Positions 51,260 to 62,205 of a stretch of 64,000 nucleotides of DNA are shown piece after piece; within the stretch, counting starts at the first letter, position 1, and every line of letters starts with the position of its first letter. Both the position numbers and the translations under genes were made by a program. The stretch comes from Pleodorina starrii (Eukaryota; Chlorophyta; Chlorophyceae; Chlamydomonadales; Volvocaceae), in NCBI GenBank assembly GCA_030267565.1, contig BRXU01000028.1, forward strand, positions 1,575,001 to 1,639,000. The letters are read 5' to 3'. The notes under the pieces were generated by a model that had not been told where the DNA came from, did no database searches, and worked only from the letters and a program-made list of their open reading frames with translations.

Positions 51260-53707
51260 ATCGGGTAGAATCCGCACTGTCACCCCACCGGTCCTTACAC
51301 CCCACCTCCCAAGACTCCGTGAACGCTGCGCCTTCGACAGAGCGAGCGGCAAGTGAGGTGTTGCCGTGAACCCTGTGTCACGACACACTGCGGCTCGGGC
51401 ACATCGGGTAGAATCATGCGGCCTGAGAAACTGCAGTCGGGCTGCAGACTGGTAAAGGTGACTCGAGCTGGAGTTTTTTGGGCAGGCCTGACCGGGCCTT
51501 TCTATCCTAGCCGGGCTTAGGGATACTGCCGTACTTGGATCATGAGCGGCACTCAGCTCCCTCTCAGGCAGTGATCGCCGGAGTAACGGCACTCAGATCC
51601 CGTCTTCCGGAGTAGATTCCGCGGCGTTCCCCCATCCTTGACCGAGGAGGGGTTTCCTGGTGTAGATCGTACACTCCAGGCTTTCGACACGCTGTGTCAA
51701 TTACGCAGTGTGTTATGACACCTGTACGAAAACCTTGGCGGATCATTTCTAGTCAGTCCCCTTAACCACTCGGGCACGACTGCCTCATGTCGCAGTCGAC
51801 AGGATTCGAACCTGTGCGGGAGATCCCAACTGATATCGGGTAAAATCCGCACTGTCACCTCACCGGTCCTTACACCCCACCTCCCAAGACTCCGTGAACG
51901 CTGCGCCTTCGACAGAGCGAGCGGCAAGTGAGGCGTTGTCGTGAACCCTGTGTCACGACACACTGCGTCTCGGGCACATCGGGTAGAATCTTGCGGCTTG
52001 AGAAACTGCAGTCGGGCTGCAGACTGGTAAAGGTGACTCGAGCTCGAGTTTTTTGGGCAGGTCTGACCGGGCCTTTCTATCCTAGCCGGGCTTAGGTATA
52101 CTGCCGTACTTGGATCATGAGCGGCACTCAGCTCCCTCTCAGGCAGTGATCGCCGGAGTAACGGCACTCAGATCCCGTCTTCCGGAGTAGATTCCGCGGC
52201 GTTCCCCCATCCTTGACCGAGGAGGGGTTTCCTGGTGTAGATCGTACACTCCAGGCTTTCGACACGCTGTGTCAATTACGCAGTGTGTCATGACACCTGT
52301 ACGAAAACCTTGGCGGATCATTTCTAGTCAGTCCCCTTAACCACTCGGGCACGACTGCCTCATGTCGCAGTCGACAGGATTCGAACCTGTGCGGGAGATC
52401 CCAACTGATATCGGGTAAAATCCGCACTGTCACCTCACCGGTCCTTACACCCCACCTCCCAAGACTCCGTGAACGCTGCGCCTTCGACAGAGCGAGCGGC
52501 AAGTGAGGTGTTGTCGTGAACCCTGTGTCACGACACACTGCGTCTCGGGCACATCGGGTAGAATCTTGTGGCCTGAGAAACTGCAGTCGGGCTGCAGACT
52601 GGTAAAGGTGACTCGAGCTCGAGTTTTTGGGCGGGGCCCCAGCGTGAAGCGCCCGGGGGGGCCCCGCCCTGTAGGATTGCCCATGTCTGTGCCTGCACTG
52701 TCTGATGTCTAATGTAAAAGCGCACGTGCAGAATTTCGGCCAACGGAAAGACTCCATAAGTAAAATATTACGTTCTTTATTGCATGGTAAATTTATTATA
52801 GGAACCCAACCTCGTATGAGTAAAAACCAGTTTGGCAGTCTCCATGGACCGAGGCCGAGGTCAAACCAACGCCTCTCGGCCTATAATTAATTCCAGAAGA
52901 TCCATCGTTTCTCGAACTGGAATTCTGACATTACGGCGTGAAATGAATCTTCGTTTCGGCGACCAAATATGTTTGCATTGCGAACAATCTTCCCGCGAAC
53001 ACACCACAGCAGCTCTGCTTGCCGGTCCGACCGACTTGATGCACACTTATATTACAAAGATTGCATGGGACAAACCATGAGGGGCAAACTGCTGGTTGTT
53101 GGACGCCAAGACGCAAATTGCACACACGATGCGGCAGTCTTCTGCGGGCCGCCCAACAAGTCCAGTCGGCAACCTAGGGAATCCCTGTCCTAATGTTAAA
53201 GCATTCAAGCCTCCTCTACGGCGAATACCTCAGTAGCGAAGCCTGTGCACTCTCGTCGGCAACTGCACGTCGTCGCAATCAACCCTCGCAAACAGTTCCG
53301 CTGTCCTATTGTCAAGTCAGCCTGCGTGATGTGTAAATGATACACTCCATGTCTACTGTCAAGTAACTTCAGCCAATGCGCTGGCCGGAAGAATTGCACA
53401 GTGCCGAGACGGCGCGCGATGCTAAACATGGGTCGGATTGCTGAAGCCGCAGGCATTTCAGATATAAAGCTCTGGCTGCCTATCAGCAGGAATGTCGATA
53501 CTCTCACAGTTGACGCCCTCGCCGCTCGCTTTGGAAATGCCGTATTTCGGTCGATGCGCACATGCGCTCATGCACCCGGCGGGATGACGCGCTTCGCGCG
53601 GCGCCGGCAGGCCTTGCTAACGACTCGGCTAGCAGGCATTTCGGGAAAAAGCTCTGGCTGTCTATCAGCAGGAATGTCGACACTCTCACACTTCACGCCC
53701 TCGCCGC

Positions 53708-53718
53708 CCTAGCACTCA
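53708..53718. repeat. LINE target-site duplication, left copy
   Basis: CCTAGCACTCA, repeated at 59236-59246 and present once at the matching place of the empty Helentron copy at 61,045-62,205. This fixes both ends of the LINE insertion. Confidence 0.9.
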
Positions 53719-56700
53719 TAATAATAATAATAATAATACGCCCGACCGGAGGCCGAGGCGTGGGTTAAGGGAGCAGAGGAGGTGGGGTGACGGGTTTCCC
53801 CGGTCCCAGTCCTCCCCCGCCACCGCGGTGGGGGTTGAGAACGAGTGTGTGTTGGTTATGTGCCCGTCTGCTGTGGCGTCTCGTGCGGGGCGCGTTCCAT
53901 TTGCCGCCGGGTGATCACAATCTTGTTGAGCGCCCGGACAGCGTGATCGTGGAGTTCGTTGCAGCATGTTTTGGCCGCTTCGCTGCCCGCCCCTAGGGTG
54001 CGGAGAAGGGGGCGTATCACGCCTGGGGGTGTGGGGGCTGTGTCGGCGTGTGCGGTTTGCATGGCTTCGACCGGGTCACGGGGCTTCGGGGCGAGGTACT
54101 TTGTTATGCGTCCGTACGGTATGGGTTTGGGTCCAGCCGCTTCGTCGGTTAGGCCGGTCAGGCCGGGGTTGTCTGGAATGAGCCGCAGCTCGGGGGGTAG
54201 AGATGTGGATCCGCGGTATCTGGGTGCCCGAGCCCGCACGCTGGGGTCAGCATTCATGGCGAGACTGAGCTGGTTCAGGGCTATCCTATGGCGCGATCCC
54301 ACGTTCCGGCCTCCGATTAGTTGCAGCTGATCGGTGGTGATGATGTGCGTGCCCGTGTTCTGATCCCTCAGGGCCCTGAGGTCGAGACCCAGCTCAAGCA
54401 GAGGTTGTACGCATCGGAAGAGGAGCGCAAGCGCCTTGGGTTCGGCCGCTGGGTTGAGAGATCCGATCAGGTGGGCGAGGCTGCTCATTGTCGTCTCGTA
54501 TGCTGTCCCTTTGTCCGTGAGTTCAATCCCCTCCTCCCTCACGAGAGCGAGCTGTTTCAGTGTGGTGTAGAATTTGCATTCCCGTTTGAGTTCATGTGCC
54601 GGTACGGTGCCCATGTATCGACTTTGCAGGTGGAGGAGAGCTCTGGTCACCGCTCCGAGACGGCCGTCATCATTGAGGGAGAGGACGAGGGTCTTTGCCG
54701 CCCGGACGGCGTATAAGGTGCGTACGGTGCCAACCCCCAGGCCGAGCCGCGCGGTCGGGTTGAGAATGGCGCGGGTGGGGAAGCCCATCTTGAGTCCGTA
54801 GCTGCGTTTGGCTATGCCCGCGATTTGCGCATCGAAACTGGCAATGTCTTGTGGGGTGTACGCCATGGTGGGCAGGCTGTACGCCACGAAGGGGTGTATG
54901 AGGGTTCTGATCATGTTGATGCGTTGGTCGGGGGTCGCGAGGGAGCTCTGAATGCCCCGTCCTCGTCTGTCGACTTCGGCGCGCACATAGGCCACTTGTT
55001 CTGCCCAGTCTAGCGTGGGGGTAATATGTACTCCCAGATACTTGTACGGCTGCGTGGGGGGTGCGTACGGGATAGGCGTGTCGTCTATTCGAATTTGGTT
55101 TTTCAGAAGGCGTTCCAGGGCGGTCTGGTATTTTTGTGTGCCGGGGCCTCTGCTCAGATCCTTGTCCGAGCGCGCGCGGCCATGGAGAATGCCTTGTATC
55201 TGGCACTTGCTCACGTTGACCTTGAGGGCCCCCCACCTCGCATACCGTTCAATTTTTGAGCATTGGAGCCGCAGATCCGATACCGCGTTCGTAAGGATAA
55301 CTAGGTCGTCAGCGAATGCCCCCGAGCTGAAGTGATGGCGATCGTTTTCTTCCGCCCGGAGGCAGCCATATCGGTACCCCCTGCCGCCGCTGTGCAGCCA
55401 TCGTAGGAGGGGTTCCATGTAGATAATGAACAGGACGGGTGACAGCGTGTCTCCCTGGATCGTTCCGCGCTCAATTGCAATGTTCGCAGTGCATCCGTGC
55501 TCGGTTCGTATGCGTGTCGCGGCGTGCGAGTACAGGTTCGCAACCACCTCGATGAGGTCATCTGGGTAGCCCAGGTCGTACATGATCATAAGCAGTTTAT
55601 CATGATCGATGGTGTTGAACGCGGATGTGAAATCAATATAAAGGAGGAACAGGTCGCGCCCGGTAAGGCCCGCGTCCTCGATAGCGTGCAGCACGTTCTG
55701 GATTTGCCGTTCTGTGTTGCGCTGCCGGAGGTACCCTTCCTGGGCCTCGGTAAAGATGTGTGCTTGCTCGCTGTAAGTTACGATGTTTAGCGTGATGTGG
55801 CTGGTGTACAGCTTGTAGAGGGTGTTGGCCAGGGCGATCGGGCGTTTGTTCTTAATAAGAAGTGGGTCTCCTTTCTTGGGGATGAGGACCGTGTCGGATT
55901 GTGTCCAGTGGGGGGGGATTTCGGCTTTGACCCACATTACGGTGATCAGGTGGTGTATTGCGGTCTGGAGGTCGTCTGGAAGGGTTTGGAGGAGTTCATT
56001 GGGCAGGCCGTCCGGCCCGGGGGCTTTGTTGCGGGCGAGGTGGCCTAGGCAGGTGCGAAAGTTGCATGGGTCGAGGATTCCGGGGAGGAGGGACGGGGGT
56101 GCGCCGTCCCACCGTCCAAGGCCTTGTCTGAGTGGGTCAGGGGCCCCAGCCGCTTCCCAGGGGTAATTGCGTGGGGCCTCGCCTGGGAGGTATTTGCCTG
56201 TGCGGGGACCGGAGACTGGCTTGGCTAGGAGGGCGAAGTGTGTGTGTAGCGCGTCGAGAATGCCTTCGGAATCCGTGCACAGGTGCCCGTCCTCGGGGTG
56301 GCGTATAGCCGCGATACCTCGCGGTTGATCGTCAGGCTCCAGGATTTGCCTGTGCGCCTGCTTTGGCTTCTTTGTGAAAAGGCGTTGGAGCCGCCTGCTT
56401 GCTCTGCGCATGTGCAGTTTGCGCGTCTCATTAACCACCTTCCTGATTTCGTCCCCCTTGCTCCGGATCGCGGTGCGCAGGTCGCGGGTTTCAAGGTTGT
56501 CCCATGGGTCCCCCTGGCCTTGTGTTTGGCGGGTGGTACCAGTTTCAGGTGGGTCGGGGGTCTGATCTGTGGCTTTCGGGACCGGCGTTGCCTCCTGGGG
56601 GTGCCGTGATGGGGGTTGTTGGGTCGCTTTCGTCGGGTTGGGGGGGGCCCCCGGCGGGTGCAGTGCTTGCGTGAGGTCGCGTTTCAGTGCTTTGTGTTCA

Positions 56701-59235
56701 TCATGTAAACGGGTGAGGCGCCTGCCAATGCCCCGGCGCGCGTGCAGTCTCCCTGAGCGGGGGGGTTTTTGTTGGCAGTGACTTTCGAGGATGCCGAGGC
56801 ATTGCAGCATGAGCGTCCCAAGCTCTTGGCTTAGGGAAGTGACATTCGTGGCTTGCACGGCCTCGTGATTGCGCAGGTGGCCAAGGATCATCCGCGCCTG
56901 GTCCTTGCCCGCGGCGCGCTCCATTTGGGTGGAGGCGGCTGTTATGGTCTCGTGCGCGGGGCGGAGAGCGTCCAGCAGGTGGGTAATTGCGCCCGTGAGT
57001 GTCGCCTCCATTTCCATGCGTGCTTTGCCTTTGCTTTCTTTGAGGATGGGCAGCTGGATGCGGCTCCATGAGCTGGGGTTCAGGTCTGTGGGGGGCTGGG
57101 CAGCGGGGGCAGGGAAGAGGCGGAGTCCCGCTAGGGGAAGGAGGGTACACAGCGGTCGGTGGTCGAAGTTGCCTCCACAATCGTACACTTGTTCGTATGC
57201 ATTGCCCTCCTTGGCCACAGCGGCGGTGGTTTGGGGAGCAAGGAGGACGTCGTCGATGCGGCTCAGGTGGGTGTCGAGTCCGAGTTGCGTCTGCGTGTAG
57301 GTGTATTCTCGTCGCCTGGTGTCTACTGGTTGTAGGTTGTTGTCCGTCGAGAAGCATCTGTGTGCCCTGTCGTCCGAGTTGCAGATGCCTGTCGACCGGT
57401 CACTCGCTTTGAGCACGGCGTTCCAGTCGCCCGCCATGACCAGGTGTTCACCCTTCGCTTTGGCGTGCGCCGAGGCCGCTCGCCCATATTCGTATATTCT
57501 CTGCCGTGCGGTGGAGTCGGATGGGCAGTACACCCCTATGATGTGGAGGGCGGAGCTGGCCGGGGGGGCTATACGCACATGCCCTATGTACCCTTCCAGT
57601 TCAGTGGGTATAGGTTCTGCGGTGGCGCTGCCCTGTCTACTGAAGCGCTCCGCCACTCCGATCAGGACGCCTGCTTCCCGATTGGCGCGGTCGGCGACAT
57701 GCGGGCGGTTGCTCAGGTAGGTCTGATAGGGCTGCATGCTGTGCTTCATGCTTGCAATAGCGCGCCGATGGTGGGCGCTTAGCTTGGTTTCGGTGAGCAC
57801 CAGCACATCTGGCTTGTGGTCGTCGACTAGGCGCAAAATACCCTCGCGGTGCCCTTGCAGGCCTCGCGTGTTCATCGTAACGAGTTTGAGATAGCCTATC
57901 GGCGGTGCTCCGGGTGCGGCGGGGGGTGGCTCGCTGGCGGTCTGCGCTGGCGTCTTGGCAGGTGCGGCGGGGGTGTCCGTCTTTGGCTTTTTGGGGTGGG
58001 CGTATTTCGTCATGTGTTGTTGCTGAGGTCCTGTTTTTGGTTTAGGGCGGGACTGCGGAGGGGGGGAGCTTTCCGCTGGGCGCTTGCGTGGGCGTGGACG
58101 TGCTGCATCCCGTTCCGGAATGGGGCGCGTCGTGCCGTGCGCCGCCAGCCGTACCGGGTCGGGGGCCGGGTTCGGTGGGTTGTGTTGCGATGTCTCAGTT
58201 GTCTCGGCTCCGTCCGGTGCGTCGGCGGCCGTGCGGTTATGGCCCTGCCGAATGGGGAGGCCTTGCATGCGGAGCAGGTGATATGTGATGGTGTGGGTTG
58301 CGGGCGCGGGCCCTACTTGCCTTCTGGTCCGCTTTCTGCTGGTGCGTGCAGGTGCCGCGGCCTCTGGAGTGGGGGCGCGCCTGGTGGCCCGTCCCGTGTC
58401 GGCGTGGCGCGCTTCAGGAGCATTCGCGGTTGCTCTACGGGGCCTAGGGACGTCTTGCTGCGCGGGCCGCGGGGCGCCCGCGGCGTCGTGGGCATCCGGC
58501 GGAGGCTGCGGGATTTCCGCATCCAGCTCTGCGTCGTCAGTGTCCATGGGGCTGGGGTCGGCAGGGGTATGTGCCGGGGGGCCCTCGGGGCTTCCGGGGT
58601 CCGTCGGTTGCATGTGTACTTTGGTTCCGGGGGAGCCCGCGTCATCTACCTCCATCGGGGTGGGGTTTGGGCTAGCGGCGGTGTACCGGGGTGCCCCGTG
58701 CTCTGCAGTCGCTCTCCCCTCGTGGGAGGGCGAGGGGAGCGCTTCGGTGGGGGTGGGTTCCGGTGGTGTGCGTGTGTCGTGGCTAGTCTGGTGCGGTTCC
58801 GTCGTGTCCGTGATGGTGGCGGCGGGTCCGTTCTGTGTGTTGATCGCCAGGGTTGCGGTCCATTGCTCAGGTGGCGTGACATTCCGGAGGTCGACATGTG
58901 TTTGACATGGGGTGCTGTTGTGCCGGTGTTGGAGGCAGTAGATAGTGCCGTGGGCGAGGGGCCAATTGGTTGTCAGCTGTGTCGGGCGCGGCGATTGCGA
59001 GTCAATAATGAACCAATGCGTGTGTTGCCTTCGGACTGCGACAGCATGGCCTTCGAGATGCACTATGAAACCCCAGCTTTGGGCGTGGGGGGGGAGTTGT
59101 GCCCAGAGGGTGTCGAGCTGGTCCCCTTTGCGGATCGGAAGCTCGGTGCTCACTGATGCGATGTGTGTGTCGTGGGGTGTGTTGCCGCTGGCGTCGCGGA
59201 TCCGTACGTTGTGGCGTAGGTAGTGGTTCAGCACT
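53719..59235 (-). mobile_element. APE-type non-LTR retrotransposon (LINE), 5'-truncated
   Basis: 5,517-bp insertion on the minus strand, bounded by an 11-bp target-site duplication. The 3' end has about 140 bases of untranslated sequence and a trinucleotide tail (TAT repeated, 53719-53735) in place of poly(A). The 5' end falls inside the open frame, so this copy lacks its start and any 5' untranslated region. An intact long frame and a perfect duplication mean a recent insertion. Confidence 0.9.
53856..59235 (-). CDS. LINE polyprotein: protease-like remnant, APE endonuclease, reverse transcriptase
   Basis: One uninterrupted frame of almost 1,795 codons. No start codon belongs to the element: the frame opens through the target duplication, so the protein is N-terminally incomplete. 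Residues 1-110 resemble the end of a cysteine-protease fold (GHAVAVRR then WFIIDSQS, which could hold the catalytic His and Asp; the Cys would lie in the missing part). Residues 110-440 are Pro/Thr/Ala-rich and basic. APE endonuclease begins near 447 (LKLVTMNTRGLQGHR, then VLVLTETK), with MAGDWNAVL further on. The reverse transcriptase spans about 1040-1400: LIPKKGD, YIDFTSAFNTIDH, TIQGDTLSP, AFADDLVIL. The C-terminal 350 residues have no recognised RNase H or zinc knuckle. The protein would nick target DNA and prime cDNA synthesis. Chlamydomonad LINEs with added proteases are known (the Dualen type), but the clade here is not settled. Confidence 0.9.
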
Positions 59236-59246
59236 CCTAGCACTCA
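59236..59246. repeat. LINE target-site duplication, right copy
   Basis: Second copy of CCTAGCACTCA, followed by the remaining Helentron sequence (ACTTAACCCG). Confidence 0.9.
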
Positions 59247-59317
59247 ACTTAACCCGTACGGATTTAGTGGGGCCCCGCCCTTTTTCCGGCTTCAAGGAAG
59301 CCGACACCAACCCCTTG

Positions 59318-61044
59318 TTTGGGCAGGTCTGACCGGGCCTTTCTATCCTAGCCGGGCTTAGGTATACTGCCGTACTTGGATCATGAGCGGCACTCAGCTC
59401 CCTCTCAGGCAGTGATCGCCGGAGTAACGGCACTCAGATCCCGTCTTCCGGAGTAGATTCCGCGGTGTTCCCCCATCCTTGACCGAGGAGGGGTTTCCTG
59501 GTGTAGATCGTACACTCCAGGCTTTCGACACGCTGTGTCAATTACGCAGTGTGTCATGACACCTGTACGAAAACCTTGGCGGATCATTTCTAGTCAGTCC
59601 CCTTAACCACTCGGGCACGACTGCCTCATGTCGCAGTCGACAGGATTCGAACCTGTGCGGGAGATCCCAACTGATATCGGGTAAAATCCGCACTGTCACC
59701 TCACCGGTCCTTACACCCCACCTCCCAAGAGTCCGTGAACGCTGCGCCTTCGACAGAGCGAGCGGCAAGTGAGGTGTTGTCGTGAACCCTGTGTCACGAC
59801 ACACTGCGTCTCGGGCACATCGGGTAGAATCTTGTGGCCTGAGAAACTGCAGTCGGGCTGCAGACTGGTAAAGGTGACTCGAGCTGGAGTTTTTTGGGCA
59901 GGCCTGACCGGGCCTTTCTATCCTAGCCGGGCTTAGGGATACTGCCGTACTTGGATCATGAGCGGCACTCAGCTCCCTCTCAGGCAGTGATCGCCGGAGT
60001 AACGGCACTCAGATCCCGTCTTCCGGAGTAGATTCCGCGGCGTTCCCCCATCCTTGACCGAGGAGGGGTTTCCTGGTGTAGATCGTACACTCCAGGCTTT
60101 CGACACGCTGTGTCAATTACGCAGTGTGTTATGACACCTGTACGAAAACCTTGGCGGATCATTTCGAGTCAGTCCCCTTAACCACTCGGGCACGAATGCC
60201 TCATGTCGCAGTCGACAGGATTCGAACCTGTGCGGGAGATCCCAACTGATATCGGGTAAAATCCGCACTGTCACCTCACCGGTCCTTACACCCCACCTCC
60301 CAAGAGTCCGTGAACGCTGCGCCTTCGACAGAGCGAGCGGCAAGTGAGGTGTTGTCGTGAACCCTGTGTCACGACACACTGCGTCTCGGGCACATCGGGT
60401 AGAATCTTGTGGCCTGAGAAACTGCAGTCGGGCTGCAGACTGGTAAAGGTGACTCGAGCTCGAGTTTTTTGGGCAGGTCTGACCGGGCCTTTCTATCCTA
60501 GCCGGGCTTAGGTATACTGCCGTACTTGGATCATGAGCGGCACTCAGCTCCCTCTCAGGCAGTGATCGCCGGAGTAACGGCACTCAGATCCCGTCTTCCG
60601 GAGTAGATTCCGCGGCGTTCCCCCATCCTTGACCGAGGAGGGGTTTCCTGGTGTAGATCGTACACTCCAGGCTTTCGACACGCTGTGTCAATTACGCAGT
60701 GTGTTATGACACCTGTACGAAAACCTTGGCGGATCATTTCTAGTCAGTCCCCTTAACCACTCGGGCACGACTGCCTCATGTCGCAGTCGACAGGATTCGA
60801 ACCTGTGCGGGAGATCCCAACTGATATCGGGTAAAATCCGCACTGTCACCTCACCGGTCCTTACACCCCACCTCCCAAGAGTCCGTGAACGCTGCGCCTT
60901 CGACAGAGCGAGCGGCAAGTGAGGTGTTGTCGTGAACCCTGTGTCACGACACACTGCGTCTCGGGCACATCGGGTAGAATCTTGTGGCCTGAGAAACTGC
61001 AGTCGGGCTGCAGACTGGTAAAGGTGACTCGAGCTCGAGTTTTT
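59318..61044 (-). repeat. Array segment between Helentron copies 2 and 3 (three unit lengths)
   Basis: Three 575-bp periods of the tRNA-Ser array in the same phase and orientation as the main array. tRNA loci at 59588-59675, 60163-60250 and 60738-60825. Together with one Helentron-like element this makes a 2,888-bp higher-order unit. Confidence 0.9.
60163..60250 (-). ncRNA. Permuted tRNA-Ser locus with anticodon CGA inside the higher-order repeat
   Basis: Acceptor GCATTCG mismatch, perfect T arm, upstream TTTTA variant. Its duplicate lies exactly 2,888 bp further on. Confidence 0.5.
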
Positions 61045-62205
61045 GGGCGGGGCCCCAGCGTGAAGCGCCCGGGGGGGCCCCGCCCTGTAGGATTGCCCAT
61101 GTCTGTGCCTGCACTGTCTGATGTCTAATGTAAAAGCGCACGTGCAGAATTTCGGCCAACGGAAAGACTCCATAAGTAAAATATTACGTTCTTTATTGCA
61201 TGGTAAATTTATTATAGGAACCCAACCTCGTATGAGTAAAAACCAGTTTGGCAGTCTCCATGGACCGAGGCCGAGGTCAAACCAACGCCTCTCGGCCTAT
61301 AATTAATTCCAGAAAATCCATCGTTTCTCGAACTGGAATTCTGACATTACGGCGTGAAATGAATCTTCGTTTCGGCGACCAAATATGTTTGCATTGCGAA
61401 CAATCTTCCCGCGAACACACCACAGCAGCTCTGCTTGCCGGTCCGACCGACTTGATGCACACTTATATTACAAAGATTGCATGGGACAAACCATGAGGGG
61501 CAAACTGCTGGTTGTTGGACGCCAAGACGCAAATTGCACACACGATGCGGCAGTCTTCTGCGGGCCGCCCAACAAGTCCAGTCGGCAACCTAGGGAATCC
61601 CTGTCCTAATGTTAAAGCATTCAAGCCTCCTCTACGGCGAATACCTCAGTAGCGAAGCCTGTGCACTCTCGTCGGCAACTGCACGTCGTCGCAATCAACC
61701 CTCGCAAACAGTTCCGCTGTCCTATTGTCAAGTCAGCCTGCGTGATGTGTAAATGATACACTCCCTGTCTACTGTCAAGTAACTTCAGCCAATGCGCTGG
61801 CCGGAAGAATTGCACAGTGCCGAGACGGCGCGCGATGCTAAACATGGGTCGGATTGCTGAAGCCGCAGGCATTTCAGATATAAAGCTCTGGCTGCCTATC
61901 AGCAGGAATGTCGATACTCTCACAGTTGACGCCCTCGCCGCTCGCTTTGGAAATGCCGTATTTCGGTCGATGCGCACATGCGCTCATGCACCCGGCGGGA
62001 TGACGCGCTTCGCGCGGCGCCGGCAGGCCTTGCTAACGACTCGGCTAGCAGGCATTTCGGGAAAAAGCTCTGGCTGTCTATCAGCAGGAATGTCGACACT
62101 CTCACACTTCACGCCCTCGCCGCCCTAGCACTCAACTTAACCCGTACGGATTTAGTGGGGCCCCGCCCTTTTTCCGGCTTCAAGGAAGCCGACACCAACC
62201 CCTTG
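61045..62205 (+). mobile_element. Helentron-like element, copy 3, uninterrupted
   Basis: The reference copy, 1,161 bp. 5' palindrome 61045-61085; subterminal inverted repeat GGGGCCCCGCCC 62157-62168; hairpin stems CGGCTTC 62175-62181 and GAAGCCG 62185-62191 with loop AAG; 14 nt to the end CCCCTTG. I noticed only a few single-base differences from copy 2. The longest frames (about 120 codons) show no Rep, helicase or other domain. Confidence 0.65.

Larger units (their letters stand above)
22005..52628 (-). repeat. Tandem array of 575/567-bp units, each with reversed tRNA-Ser halves
   Basis: About 53 units in head-to-tail order, each differing from the others by a few percent at most. Two length classes exist: 575 bp, and 567 bp lacking eight bases of the CAGTGTGTCATG segment. 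From about 25,800 to 33,200 the classes mostly alternate, forming a 1,142-bp dimer; from about 37,200 on, all units are 575 bp. Each unit holds, on the minus strand, the 3' half of a tRNA-Ser, a 7-nt spacer and the 5' half. The remaining ~487 bp carries short palindromes (CTCGAGCTCGAG, GTGTCATGAC, CTGCAG pairs) and no credible gene. The left edge begins inside the variable arm of a 3' half. The open frames of 152-156 codons that recur in every unit start with GTG and run through the tRNA halves, so they are treated as non-coding. Confidence 0.95.
52629..59317 (+). mobile_element. Helentron-like element, copy 2, carrying a nested LINE
   Basis: The 5' end GGGCGGGGCCCC sits directly after a T run of the array unit, and the 3' end CCCCTTG (59311-59317) is followed by TTTGGGCAGG, the continuation of the unit. 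The element proper is 1,161 bp; the other 5,528 bp are the LINE plus its 11-bp target duplication. The 5' terminus is a palindrome, and the 3' part has the subterminal inverted repeat and 7-bp hairpin described for copy 1. An internal direct repeat of about 60 bp (starting CTCTGGCTG) occurs twice. No Rep-helicase frame. Confidence 0.6.

Noticed and set aside
22460..53000. CRISPR-like array
   Set aside because: The repeat units are 575/567 bp without short-repeat/spacer structure, and the genome is eukaryotic.
57849..59156. 435-codon plus-strand frame
   Set aside because: Antisense shadow of the LINE polyprotein's Pro-rich segment.
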